NCBI RefSeq assembly: GCF_027924905.1
Contig: NZ_AP027055.1
Span: forward strand, 434,001 to 498,000
Length of the DNA stretch: 64,000 bases
Direction of reading: 5' to 3'
Origin: Limnohabitans sp. INBF002
Lineage (GTDB): Bacteria; Pseudomonadota; Gammaproteobacteria; Burkholderiales; Burkholderiaceae_C
Shown piece after piece: positions 27,570 through 35,520 of the stretch. The notes under the pieces are model-generated. The model had not been told where the DNA came from and ran no database searches. It saw nothing but the letters and a program-made list of their open reading frames with translations. Numbering within the stretch: position 1 is the stretch's first letter; the number at the start of each line of letters is the position of its first letter. The translations under genes were made by a program, and so were the position numbers.

Positions 27570-28735
27570 GCGGTCAATTCTTTCCGTAGTGCTGCGACAA
27601 CGTGGTCTTGCTGCGCGTGTGTGAGGTCTTGGAACATGGGAAGACTGATCGCTTGGGCGTAGTAGAGCTCAGCTTGTGGGTAGTCGCCCATGGTGAAACC
27701 CATCTGCGCGTAGTATGGCTGTGTGTGTACAGGGATGTAGTGCACGTTGACGCCAATACCTTGTTCACGCAGACCTTCAAAAATTTGACGGTGTGTTTGT
27801 TTGGTTTGGTCTAAACGCACTCGAATGACGTAAAGGTGTAAGCCTGAATAGCTGTCAGGATGCTGCCAAGGCGTGACCAAGGGAAGGTCTGATAACAATT
27901 CGTCATACCGTTTGGCTAATGCGTGACGTTGGGTCACAAACGCATCTAACCTTTGCATTTGGCTGATCCCCAACGCTGCTTGTAACTCGGTCATGCGGTA
28001 GTTGAAGCCCAACGTAATTTGTTGGTAGTACCAAGGCCCATCAGCTGGATGAGTCATGTGTGTCTCATCTCGGGTGATGCCGTGGCTGCGTAGCAAATTC
28101 ATGGAATGGGCTAAATTGGGGTCGTTAGTAACGGCCATTCCGCCTTCAGCAGTGGTGATGATTTTGACGGGATGAAAACTAAAAACTGTGATATCGCTGT
28201 AGCGGCAGTTGCCAATGAATTCGTTTTTGTATTTACCACCGATGGCATGTGACGCGTCTTCAATGATTTTGAAACCATATTTTTGACTTAGCACGTGAAT
28301 GGCGGCCATGTCGCAGGGTTGCCCACACAGGTGAACGGCAACCAAGACCTTGGGTAGCCGTCCCTGCTTGTCAGCTTCTACGAGTTTGGCCTCGAGCGCC
28401 AGGGGGCAAAGGTTGTAGGTGCGTGCGTCGATGTCAATAAAGTCGACCTGAGCGCCGCAGTACAACCCGCAGTTGGCTGATGCGACAAAGGTGATAGGCG
28501 TTGTCCACAGCCAATCACCCGGACCTAAGCCCAGCGCCAAGCAAGCGATGTGAAGCGCAGACGTTGCACTGTTAACGGCCACGCCGTGCGTGGCGCCGCA
28601 ATGTTTGACGACAGCCTGTTCGAACGCAGGTACGACTGGCCCTTGGGTAAGGAAGTCGGAGCGTAGAACATCCACCACGGATTGAATATCGGCTTCTGAG
28701 ATGTTTTGGCGACCATAAGGAATGGGTTTAACCAT
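27566..28735 (-). CDS. pseC: PseC, UDP-4-keto-6-deoxy-sugar aminotransferase
   Basis: 389 aa from the ATG at 28735. PLP-dependent DegT/DnrJ/EryC1-type aminotransferase; adds the 4-amino group after PseB. The PLP-binding Lys is K191 in DITVFSFHPVKIITTAEGG. Other motifs: AVNSATSALHIACLALGLGP, TPITFVASANCGLYCGA, ITLGFNYRMTELQAALGISQ. First gene of the operon that runs pseC-F-G-H-I-B-TPR-GT. A sigma-54-like element lies 65 bases upstream. Confidence 0.94.
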   Translation of the reverse strand: MVKPIPYGRQNISEADIQSVVDVLRSDFLTQGPVVPAFEQAVVKHCGATHGVAVNSATSALHIACLALGLGPGDWLWTTPITFVASANCGLYCGAQVDFIDIDARTYNLCPLALEAKLVEADKQGRLPKVLVAVHLCGQPCDMAAIHVLSQKYGFKIIEDASHAIGGKYKNEFIGNCRYSDITVFSFHPVKIITTAEGGMAVTNDPNLAHSMNLLRSHGITRDETHMTHPADGPWYYQQITLGFNYRMTELQAALGISQMQRLDAFVTQRHALAKRYDELLSDLPLVTPWQHPDSYSGLHLYVIRVRLDQTKQTHRQIFEGLREQGIGVNVHYIPVHTQPYYAQMGFTMGDYPQAELYYAQAISLPMFQDLTHAQQDHVVAALRKELTA

Positions 28736-28799
28736 AGGTTCTTTCAGCTTGAAATGGCCTGTCAAATTACAGACATGAAAATCTTATTGATTAAATGAA

Positions 28800-28814
28800 G
28801 CAATTTATAAGCCA
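28800..28814 (-). promoter_or_regulatory. possible sigma-54 promoter of the pse operon
   Basis: On the minus strand TGGCTTATAAATTGC shows TGGC and TTGC at the exact sigma-54 spacing, lacking the AC of TGGCAC. The predicted transcript would start about 50 bases before the pseC ATG. The divergent gene at 28959 has its own sigma-54-like site 58 bases away. Confidence 0.4.
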
Positions 28815-28871
28815 ATAGCGCAATGTTTCTAAGAGATGTCTTGTACGTGGCTTGCCAGCAAGGTTTTCATG

Positions 28872-28887
28872 TGGCATCACTTTTGCT
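28872..28887 (+). promoter_or_regulatory. candidate sigma-54 promoter of the small TPR-like gene
   Basis: TGGCATCACTTTTGCT fits TGGCA-N6-TTGC with correct spacing. It lies 72 bases before the ATG at 28959. A short inverted repeat CTTGC-CA-GCAAG (28851-28862) sits just upstream. Confidence 0.6.
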
Positions 28888-28958
28888 TGTGGGTCTGTAT
28901 GCGCCATCGTGTGACAACGATCGGCATGTTTTTCTGACACCTCTAGCAGGAGCTTTCC

Positions 28959-29426
28959 ATGACACTCATTCAAGAATTGATGAATCAAGCCGCCGTAGGT
29001 AGCTTGCTCAATGCTCAATCTATCAAACGTTTCAGCGCCCCTGAAATTCGTGAAGCTATTCAATCGCTGGTTGCTACAGAGCAATTGGACCTGGCAAATG
29101 CTTTGGGCGATGCAGGCATGAGCCTGTATCCACACAGCGAAGACATCTTGGCGATCACCAGCTTGCTGGCCATGATGAACCAAGACTGGCCATTGGCTGT
29201 TGAGCTGATGGATGAGTTGGTTGAAATTCAAGGTGCCAACACACCCGCCTTCACTTTTGTGATGCTGGTGCGTGCATTGCGATGCAACCTTGATCCAGAG
29301 CGTGCATTGGCTGTTGCACGTCAAGGATTGGCTTCGTACCCAGGCCAGGTGGAGCTGTTGGCCGAGAAGTTGTCGCTGGATGATTTCAGCGATTCCATGA
29401 TGCCCGTTTCGGGCTTGCAGCACTAA
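28959..29426 (+). CDS. small TPR-like protein of unknown function in the flagellar island
   Basis: 155 aa, mostly alpha-helical. Helix pairs such as EQLDLANALGDAGMSLYPHS, LAMMNQDWPLAVELMDELVE and NLDPERALAVARQGLASYPG look like degenerate TPRs, similar in style to type III secretion proteins of the HrpB1/HrpK group or TPR-type chaperones. No signal peptide, so cytosolic. AGGAG lies upstream of the ATG. Placed between the pse operon and the giant flagellin, with its own sigma-54-like promoter. A chaperone or export helper for the giant flagellin is a guess; I do not recognise the family with certainty. Confidence 0.8.
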   Translation: MTLIQELMNQAAVGSLLNAQSIKRFSAPEIREAIQSLVATEQLDLANALGDAGMSLYPHSEDILAITSLLAMMNQDWPLAVELMDELVEIQGANTPAFTFVMLVRALRCNLDPERALAVARQGLASYPGQVELLAEKLSLDDFSDSMMPVSGLQH

Positions 29427-29471
29427 GCGGCAAAAAGTCGTGAATGACCGGCAAGCGGCAACCGCTTGCCG
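29427..29471. promoter_or_regulatory. cluster of GCGGCAA-type half-sites and a 10-bp hairpin upstream of the giant flagellin
   Basis: GCGGCAAA at 29427 is followed by CGGCAAGCGG-CAA-CCGCTTGCCG (29449-29471), a perfect 10-base inverted repeat. The motif matches the palindrome upstream of flgB and lies about 95 bases before the giant flagellin's -24/-12 element, a usual distance for a sigma-54 activator site. The hairpin could instead end the upstream gene, though only three T follow. Confidence 0.5.
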
Positions 29472-29565
29472 TTTCAACGACAAAACATTGCCACTGAGTA
29501 CTTAAATGAACACCAAACCACGCTTTAAAAGGGGAAAACCCTTATTAAGTTGTGTCAGAAATAGT

Positions 29566-29581
29566 TGGCACGCGTTGTGCT
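29566..29581 (+). promoter_or_regulatory. candidate sigma-54 promoter of the giant flagellin
   Basis: TGGCACGCGTTGTGCT. The TGGCACG part is perfect; the -12 reads GTGC in place of TTGC, at correct spacing. It is 46 bases before the ATG at 29627. Confidence 0.65.
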
Positions 29582-29626
29582 TAATCAGTGGCAAGTTTGA
29601 TTGACCGATAGGGTCAGGAGAAAAAA

Positions 29627-32600
29627 ATGGCAGTTATCAATACCAACGTTAAAGCTTTGTTTTCGCAGATGGCTCTGAAGACCTCCGGTCTTGAGCAAAG
29701 CAAAGCAATGCAGCAATTGTCGACAGGCAAGCGAATCAACTCAGCGCGAGATGATGCCGCAGGCATGTCGATCGCAACACGCATGACACATCAGATTCGA
29801 AGTCTGAACCAAGCTGTGCGTAACGCAGGGGATGCTATTAGCCTGATCCAAACGGCTGAAGGTGCAACCAACGAAATCACGGACATGATGCAACGCATGC
29901 GTGAGTTGGCTGTGCAGGCTGTCAACGATACAAATAACAATGCTGACCGCAGTTATTTGGACTTGGAGTTTCAACAGCTGAAACAACAAATTGTTCAAAT
30001 TGCCGACAACACAGAGTGGAACGGTTTCCCTGTGCTGAACGGTAAAGCGGGCGAACAAGTTGGTGAGATGCCTGTGTACAAGGTCACTTCCGAAAACCAA
30101 TTCGGCAGTGTGTTCTTGAACCCCACAACCGCACGCAGCATGTCTGGTGCCGATGCGGGTGAGGTGCAAACATTCACGCTGTCTGGCACAACACCTGCAG
30201 TGGGAACCATGACGATTGCCGGTGTCGATGTTTCGATCACGGCTTCTGAAAATACGCTTGCACTGGCTTCTGCCAAGATTAAAACAACGCTGAACAATTC
30301 AGACTTGTTTACTTCCCGTGGCATGACTGCGGACGTGACATCCCTCGGGGTTGTCACCATCAATTTCAATCCTGCAGAAGGTGATGTACCAACATCTAAC
30401 GTGCTGGTGGGGTCGACAGGTTTGTCAGCCACTGCCGTGACAACTTCGCGCAAAGCTGCAACCCAATCTGTTGAGGTTTTCTCTGACAGTGGCGAGTACT
30501 TGAAAAGTGGCTCACTGCAATTCAGCGTGGCCTCTGGTGCAACCGCAGGCTCTGCAGTTGTCGCAACTTTCACGACTGCAGATAACCAAAAAATCACAAT
30601 GACGGGTTCATTGGTGACGCAAAGCCCAGCTGTCGTGAAGTTTGCAAAAGCAGACGGCTTGAACAGCTCTGTGATTTCAGGCGACCTGACCTACACACTG
30701 CAAGATGCCGATGGCGCTGGTTTGAACTTGGCTACGCGTGGCATCAGTATGAGTGTGGGTGTAGCCGGCAGTATTCCAACATTGCGTGATGGCGACTTGA
30801 CCATCAATGGTGTGAATATTGGCCCATCATCGTCGAGTGACGATGTGTTGTCCCCACGTAACAACGCGGCTGGCAGTGCCATCGCGAAGGCTGCCGCAAT
30901 TAACCGCATGGCCGTGGATCAAGGTATTTCACAAGGTGAGTCTCAATCGATCACTTTCAGCGGTTCGCCAATGCCCGGCACTATCACTGTGGGTGGTGTC
31001 AGCGTTGTATTGACCAATGATGACAGCACACCTGCATTAGCGGCTGCCAAGATTGCAGCTGCAATGCAAGCGAGCCCTCTTTACGACAGTACGACTGGAA
31101 TCAAGGTGGTTTACGCCACTGGCTCAGCAGTCATCAATGTCGATTTCCCATCTAAGGATGGCAATGTTCCTAAGTTAGAAGTGCTTCCAGGCACAACTGG
31201 AACAGGCAGCGTGGTCAACACCACCAAAGAATTCGCAACCAAGATGCCTGGCACGGGCGTGTTTGCCAAAGTCAACGAAAACATTTTCACTGGCCAAGCC
31301 ATGACGGCAGGTCCAGTGGCATCGGGTGTGGTGTTCATCAACGGTTACGCATCGGCTGACATCACAACTGTGTACAACAACTCGCAAGCTACACGTGCAA
31401 ACGTGGTGCGTGCCATTAACTTGATCAGTGATCGCACAGGTGTCAAAGCAATTGACAGTGGTTCTGATGCAAAAGGCGTGTCTCTGGTTGCTGCAGATGG
31501 CCGCAACATCGAAGTTCGTTTTGAAACATCGGCATCTACCAACTCACAGGCATTTGGTCAGCGCATTGGTATGGGTGAGGGCGTGCAAAGCTCGACCATT
31601 TCCTTGGAGTCAAAAATTCAAGCACCTGTGGTCTTAGGATCTGGTGCCGCTGGTGACATCACACGTGCTGGATTGGTTTCCGGTAACTACTCGAAGAATG
31701 AGTCTGTGCTGAACAGCCAATCTCGTGATCCGGTTAAGGCTGCTGTGGCTCAAGTGAGCAGCGTTAAGTTGACCGGCGCGGTGGGTACAACAGACACTGT
31801 TTCGGTGGTTGTGAACGGTACGACTTTTACATCTGTAGCGGCGGCCTCGAAAACACCACAAATTGTTTCCAGCGAACTGATCACTGCGATTAACCAAAAC
31901 AGTACTTTGGGTGTTTTTGCCACCAAAGGTAATGACATTGGCGAAATTTTGTTGACAGCCCGCACACCAGGTGTGGCCTTCACGATGACCACTGCGAAGA
32001 GTGCTGGTGCAACGGTCGGTGTTGCTGCAACTGATGTGACTGCAAATCAGCCTGCTCAATTCAAGAATTTGGGAATGGATGATCTAGAGATCAACGGCAT
32101 CAAAATTCGCCCCACCACACCAGCTGACGACAAGTTTTCAAATACCTTGGTGTCTAGCAGCGATCCGGCTTCTAGCGGCATCGCTTTGGCTGCTGCAATT
32201 AACGCCAGCACGAATTTGACGGGTGTCACGGCACAGGCTAATCCTGTGGTCAGTGAAGGCTCAATTACTAAAACGGGCACCCCCGAAAACGGCAAGCAGT
32301 CCGTTTGGGTCAACGGAATTGAAATTCAAGTTGATTTCGTCCAAAACGAAAGCGGCACAGACCGTCGCGCAAAAGTTGTTGCTGCGATCAATGAGCGTGT
32401 CGGCCAACACGGTGTCACTGCGACCGATAACGGTAAAGGTGTGACATTGTCGACAGACGGTCGTAACTTGTCTGTTTGGTATGACTCCAGCAAGGACGAG
32501 TTGTCTGCAGCCAGCTTTGGTTTGGACAAAGGCGGCGCTGTTGCTCAAATATCGAAGATCAAAGTGGCTGGTGCAGGCGTTGCTGCCACTGAGACTGCTT

Positions 32601-33622
32601 CGGTCTACATCAATGGTGTGAAGGTTGAAACAGCAGCCTTGGGAGCAACCGCGACTGAGGCGGCCACAACAGCTGCGCTGGTCTTGGCGATCAATAACAA
32701 CACGTCTTTGAAGAACGTGACTGCGAAACTGGATCCTTCTGACTCAACGAACACCAGTATTTTGATTACCTCGAATGTGGCTGGTAGTGGATTTGATTTG
32801 CGTGCTCCTGCCGTGACAGCGGGTAGCGGACAAACATTGACTCTCAGCACAGTTGCTGCCAACTCCCAAGGTGCCACTGATGCTTCAGCGGTTGACATGA
32901 CTGCAGCTTACTTGACCAATGTGTTGGGTAGTGCCACAGCGCCTGTCAGTGTGATGAACATCAAAACCATTTACGGTACGGTTCGCCTGACTGCGGATGC
33001 ACCTGTGTTGCCAGCGATGCCAGGCCCAGATGGCTTGCCACCCAACATGATGAACATCACAGGACGTCCAATTCAGATTCGCAGTGGTGCGGATGGTTTT
33101 GGTAGCTTGAGTAATTTCTCTGCATTAGGCTTTAGCGAGGGCAGCTTCGGCGGTCGTGCAAGTGAAGACATGGATCCTCCACGCGTCGGTCGCATGGCAT
33201 TCCAAGTTGGCTCAAGCGCTAACCAAGTGATCACGATTGATTTGGCTGATTTCGGCAAGAACGGTTCGATCACAGGTCAAATTACCAGCGACGTCGATCT
33301 GGCTGAAGAAGCTCGAAGTGTGCGTATCAACAGCCGTGAGGGGGCTACAGCTGTCCTCAACTTGTTGGATACGTCCATGGACAAGATCAACGCCACACGC
33401 GCCACCATGGGTGCGGTGATGAACCGCCTCGACCACGTGATCAACAACTTGACCAACGTGTCGATGAACATGTCTGCGTCGCGCAGCCAGATTGAAGATG
33501 CCGATTACGCGGCAGCTTCGACCGAGTTGGCCAAGACACAGATCATGCAGCAAGCCGCTACCGCGGTGCTGGCGCAAGCCAACACCAGCCAGCAGTCGGT
33601 GATGAAGCTCTTGGGCGGTTAA
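29627..33622 (+). CDS. giant flagellin (1331 aa) with duplicated internal modules
   Basis: Second flagellin. Both ends are canonical: VINTNVKALFSQMALKTSGL, STGKRINSARDDAAGMSIAT and, at the C-terminus, VMNRLDHVINNLTNVSMNMS to QQSVMKLLGG. The central ~1050 residues are a mosaic of repeated beta-rich modules: D at about 179-281 and 438-540, A at about 388 and 817 (DLTINGVNI / DLEINGIKI), B at about 569-634 and 892-955 (both with AIN, GV and DGRN motifs), C at about 706-811 and 971-1085 (VAQVSSVKL / VAQISKIKV). Giant flagellins that make thick filaments are known from some marine gammaproteobacteria. An AGGAG precedes the ATG. Sigma-54 type promoter, unlike fliC. Confidence 0.95.
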   Translation: MAVINTNVKALFSQMALKTSGLEQSKAMQQLSTGKRINSARDDAAGMSIATRMTHQIRSLNQAVRNAGDAISLIQTAEGATNEITDMMQRMRELAVQAVNDTNNNADRSYLDLEFQQLKQQIVQIADNTEWNGFPVLNGKAGEQVGEMPVYKVTSENQFGSVFLNPTTARSMSGADAGEVQTFTLSGTTPAVGTMTIAGVDVSITASENTLALASAKIKTTLNNSDLFTSRGMTADVTSLGVVTINFNPAEGDVPTSNVLVGSTGLSATAVTTSRKAATQSVEVFSDSGEYLKSGSLQFSVASGATAGSAVVATFTTADNQKITMTGSLVTQSPAVVKFAKADGLNSSVISGDLTYTLQDADGAGLNLATRGISMSVGVAGSIPTLRDGDLTINGVNIGPSSSSDDVLSPRNNAAGSAIAKAAAINRMAVDQGISQGESQSITFSGSPMPGTITVGGVSVVLTNDDSTPALAAAKIAAAMQASPLYDSTTGIKVVYATGSAVINVDFPSKDGNVPKLEVLPGTTGTGSVVNTTKEFATKMPGTGVFAKVNENIFTGQAMTAGPVASGVVFINGYASADITTVYNNSQATRANVVRAINLISDRTGVKAIDSGSDAKGVSLVAADGRNIEVRFETSASTNSQAFGQRIGMGEGVQSSTISLESKIQAPVVLGSGAAGDITRAGLVSGNYSKNESVLNSQSRDPVKAAVAQVSSVKLTGAVGTTDTVSVVVNGTTFTSVAAASKTPQIVSSELITAINQNSTLGVFATKGNDIGEILLTARTPGVAFTMTTAKSAGATVGVAATDVTANQPAQFKNLGMDDLEINGIKIRPTTPADDKFSNTLVSSSDPASSGIALAAAINASTNLTGVTAQANPVVSEGSITKTGTPENGKQSVWVNGIEIQVDFVQNESGTDRRAKVVAAINERVGQHGVTATDNGKGVTLSTDGRNLSVWYDSSKDELSAASFGLDKGGAVAQISKIKVAGAGVAATETASVYINGVKVETAALGATATEAATTAALVLAINNNTSLKNVTAKLDPSDSTNTSILITSNVAGSGFDLRAPAVTAGSGQTLTLSTVAANSQGATDASAVDMTAAYLTNVLGSATAPVSVMNIKTIYGTVRLTADAPVLPAMPGPDGLPPNMMNITGRPIQIRSGADGFGSLSNFSALGFSEGSFGGRASEDMDPPRVGRMAFQVGSSANQVITIDLADFGKNGSITGQITSDVDLAEEARSVRINSREGATAVLNLLDTSMDKINATRATMGAVMNRLDHVINNLTNVSMNMSASRSQIEDADYAAASTELAKTQIMQQAATAVLAQANTSQQSVMKLLGG

Positions 33623-33643
33623 TAAGCGCCCTTGATCTCACGC

Positions 33644-33955
33644 ATGAAAGCTGATCAAGGCACCGCGCCTTCATCCTCGCCCTTACCCAAGGGCCCCAAC
33701 TGCTGGGAGTGTCGCTACATGGCGATCACGTGGGATGTGCGCCTGCCTTATGGCTGCAAGCTCATGGGCTTTCGTTCGAAAGTAGTTCCCTCTCTGGAGG
33801 TGCTGCGCACGGACGGGCGGTTTTGTGGCGGGTTCTCGCCTAAACCAGCCAAAGCAAACGCCCAAGAAGCGTCTAAAAAGCCTGTCGGTAACTCGTCGCA
33901 ACGTCGAGAAACTGCCACTGGCAGGCCCATCACACACATAAATTTAATTACATAG
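33644..33955 (+). CDS. small four-cysteine protein, function unknown
   Basis: 103 aa from the ATG at 33644 (an upstream in-frame TTG also exists). Cys 20, 23, 38 and 61 (PNCWECRYMAITWD, PYGCKLMGF, DGRFCGGF) could form a zinc or iron-sulfur site. The C-terminal third is low-complexity and basic. It lies 21 bases after the giant flagellin and upstream of the activator, same strand. I do not recognise a characterised family. The compact cysteine-rich core argues that it is a real gene, but no start signal is strong. Confidence 0.6.
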   Translation: MKADQGTAPSSSPLPKGPNCWECRYMAITWDVRLPYGCKLMGFRSKVVPSLEVLRTDGRFCGGFSPKPAKANAQEASKKPVGNSSQRRETATGRPITHINLIT

Positions 33956-33969
33956 GTTACAAAACCACC

Positions 33970-33985
33970 TGGCACGGCCTTTGCA
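33970..33985 (+). promoter_or_regulatory. sigma-54 promoter of the flagellar activator operon
   Basis: TGGCACGGCCTTTGCA is an exact consensus -24/-12 element, 35 bases before the GTG at 34021. It is nearly identical to the flgB promoter, including the upstream AAAACCACC. An activator gene driven by sigma-54 suggests feedback or an upstream master regulator. Confidence 0.88.
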
Positions 33986-34020
33986 TAACAGTCTTACCTT
34001 TATTTCGGACTGTACTCAAA

Positions 34021-35520
34021 GTGAATGCTTCTTCTGTCAACGTAATTCATGCCGTGTGGTTGGACCCCTTCAGTCCAATCGACGCCGCAGATCGCGCCCA
34101 GCTGGATGCCGCAGGTATCAGTCTGGAAACTGTGTCTACCTTGGGTGACCTCACGCTGGCTTTGCGCCGCGCACATGTGTTGGTCATTCGCTTGGGCGAT
34201 AGCGCCGAGCTGCTCCAAGAAGTTCAAACCCTCATTGCCCAACTCGGCCACACCGTGCCCGTGCTGTGCCGCGTAGACCGTCGTCGCATGGAAGTGGCTG
34301 TGGACGCGATGCGTTTGGGTGCTTTGCATGTGCTGTCGTCAGACGAGTGGTCTGCCGCTGCATGGCAAGGCGCTGTGAAGGGCTTGAACGCCCCCGAACT
34401 CAAAACCAAAAGCTACGTGTTTGTGGACCCCATCAGCCAGCATTTGTTGGCCTTGGCCCAACGCGTGGCACAAACCGATGTGACTGTTTTGTTGGTCGGC
34501 CCCACAGGTGCTGGTAAAGAAGTGTTGGCCCGTGTGTTGCACGAGTCGTCACCCCGCGCCAAGGCACCGTTTGTGGCGCTCAACTGCGCGGCCATGCCAG
34601 AGCACTTGATCGAAGACATGTTGTTCGGTCACGAGAAGGGCGCTTTTACCGGCGCTTTGAAAGAGCACAAAGGTTTGTTTGAACAAGCCCACGGCGGCAC
34701 CATCTTCTTGGACGAAATTGGCGAGATGCCCATGAACTTGCAAGCCAAGTTGTTGCGCGTCTTGCAAGAGAAAAAACTCAACCGCTTGGGCGGCGAGGCC
34801 ACCATCGACCTCGACATCCGCGTGATCGCGGCCACCAACAAAGATTTGAAGCTCGCCATTGAGCAACGCGAATTCCGCGAAGACTTGTATTTCCGCATCA
34901 GCACGTTCCGCTTGCGTATTCAGCCCTTGAAAGACCGTCCCGGTGACATCGTGCCTTTGGTGGCGCAGTCATTGGCCCGTCATGTCAAAGGTGGTTTGCC
35001 TTTCACGGTCACGTCAGAAGCACAAGTGTTGTTGCAAAGCTACCCCTGGCCTGGCAATGTGCGCGAACTCGAAAACGTGGTGCAACGCGCCGTTGTGTTG
35101 AGTGGTGGCCGCACCATCAGCCCTGCGCATTTGATGTTTGACGATGCACAGATGGACGAGCAAGCCATGCCCGCGATGCCCAGCATCGCCGCAGCCTTGC
35201 CGCCAATTTATGCGCAAGCGCCTGTTGAGCCTGCATTTGTTGCAGCCGCCCCCGTGGCACCCGCCGCAACTTATTACGCCTCTGTGCCAGCCTATGGCGC
35301 CACCGCAATGGCACCGATTGAGATGCGCGAAGAGCCAGCAGCCCCCATCAACTTGGACAGCGCCGTGAAAGCCAGTGAGTTGCAAGTCATCATGGCGGCG
35401 ATTCAAAGCACCGACAGCCGCCTGGAAGCGGCTGCCAAGTTGGGCATCAGCCCACGCACCTTGCGCTACAAGCTGGCGCAAATGCGCACCCGTGGCATGA
35501 ATGAAGGAGCCTCAGCATGA
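34021..35520 (+). CDS. sigma-54-dependent flagellar transcriptional activator (FleQ/FlrC-like)
   Basis: 499 aa, GTG start. Residues 1-125 are a degenerate receiver-like domain. The AAA+ domain spans about 140-375, with Walker A GPTGAGKE near 160, the sigma-54-contacting GAFTGA at 207-212, Walker B GGTIFLDEIGEMP and RDNA-type sensor motifs. An Ala/Pro-rich linker leads to a Fis-type helix-turn-helix at about 450-495 (AAAKLGISPRTLRYKLAQMR). It shares an operon with fliE (4-base overlap). It is the natural candidate to act at the sigma-54 promoters in this island. Whether it is the FleQ-like master or the FlrC-like class III activator cannot be told here. Confidence 0.93.
   Translation: MNASSVNVIHAVWLDPFSPIDAADRAQLDAAGISLETVSTLGDLTLALRRAHVLVIRLGDSAELLQEVQTLIAQLGHTVPVLCRVDRRRMEVAVDAMRLGALHVLSSDEWSAAAWQGAVKGLNAPELKTKSYVFVDPISQHLLALAQRVAQTDVTVLLVGPTGAGKEVLARVLHESSPRAKAPFVALNCAAMPEHLIEDMLFGHEKGAFTGALKEHKGLFEQAHGGTIFLDEIGEMPMNLQAKLLRVLQEKKLNRLGGEATIDLDIRVIAATNKDLKLAIEQREFREDLYFRISTFRLRIQPLKDRPGDIVPLVAQSLARHVKGGLPFTVTSEAQVLLQSYPWPGNVRELENVVQRAVVLSGGRTISPAHLMFDDAQMDEQAMPAMPSIAAALPPIYAQAPVEPAFVAAAPVAPAATYYASVPAYGATAMAPIEMREEPAAPINLDSAVKASELQVIMAAIQSTDSRLEAAAKLGISPRTLRYKLAQMRTRGMNEGASA

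Noticed and set aside
28791-29483. minus-strand frame of 230 codons
   Set aside because: Antisense to the TPR-like gene, and would run over the divergent promoter region. Its sequence is Gln/His/Cys-rich in the manner of a shadow frame.
21409-29626. insertion sequence or integrase flanking the pse operon
   Set aside because: No transposase, integrase or terminal repeats found at either edge. Base composition shifts are internal, in pseH/pseG.
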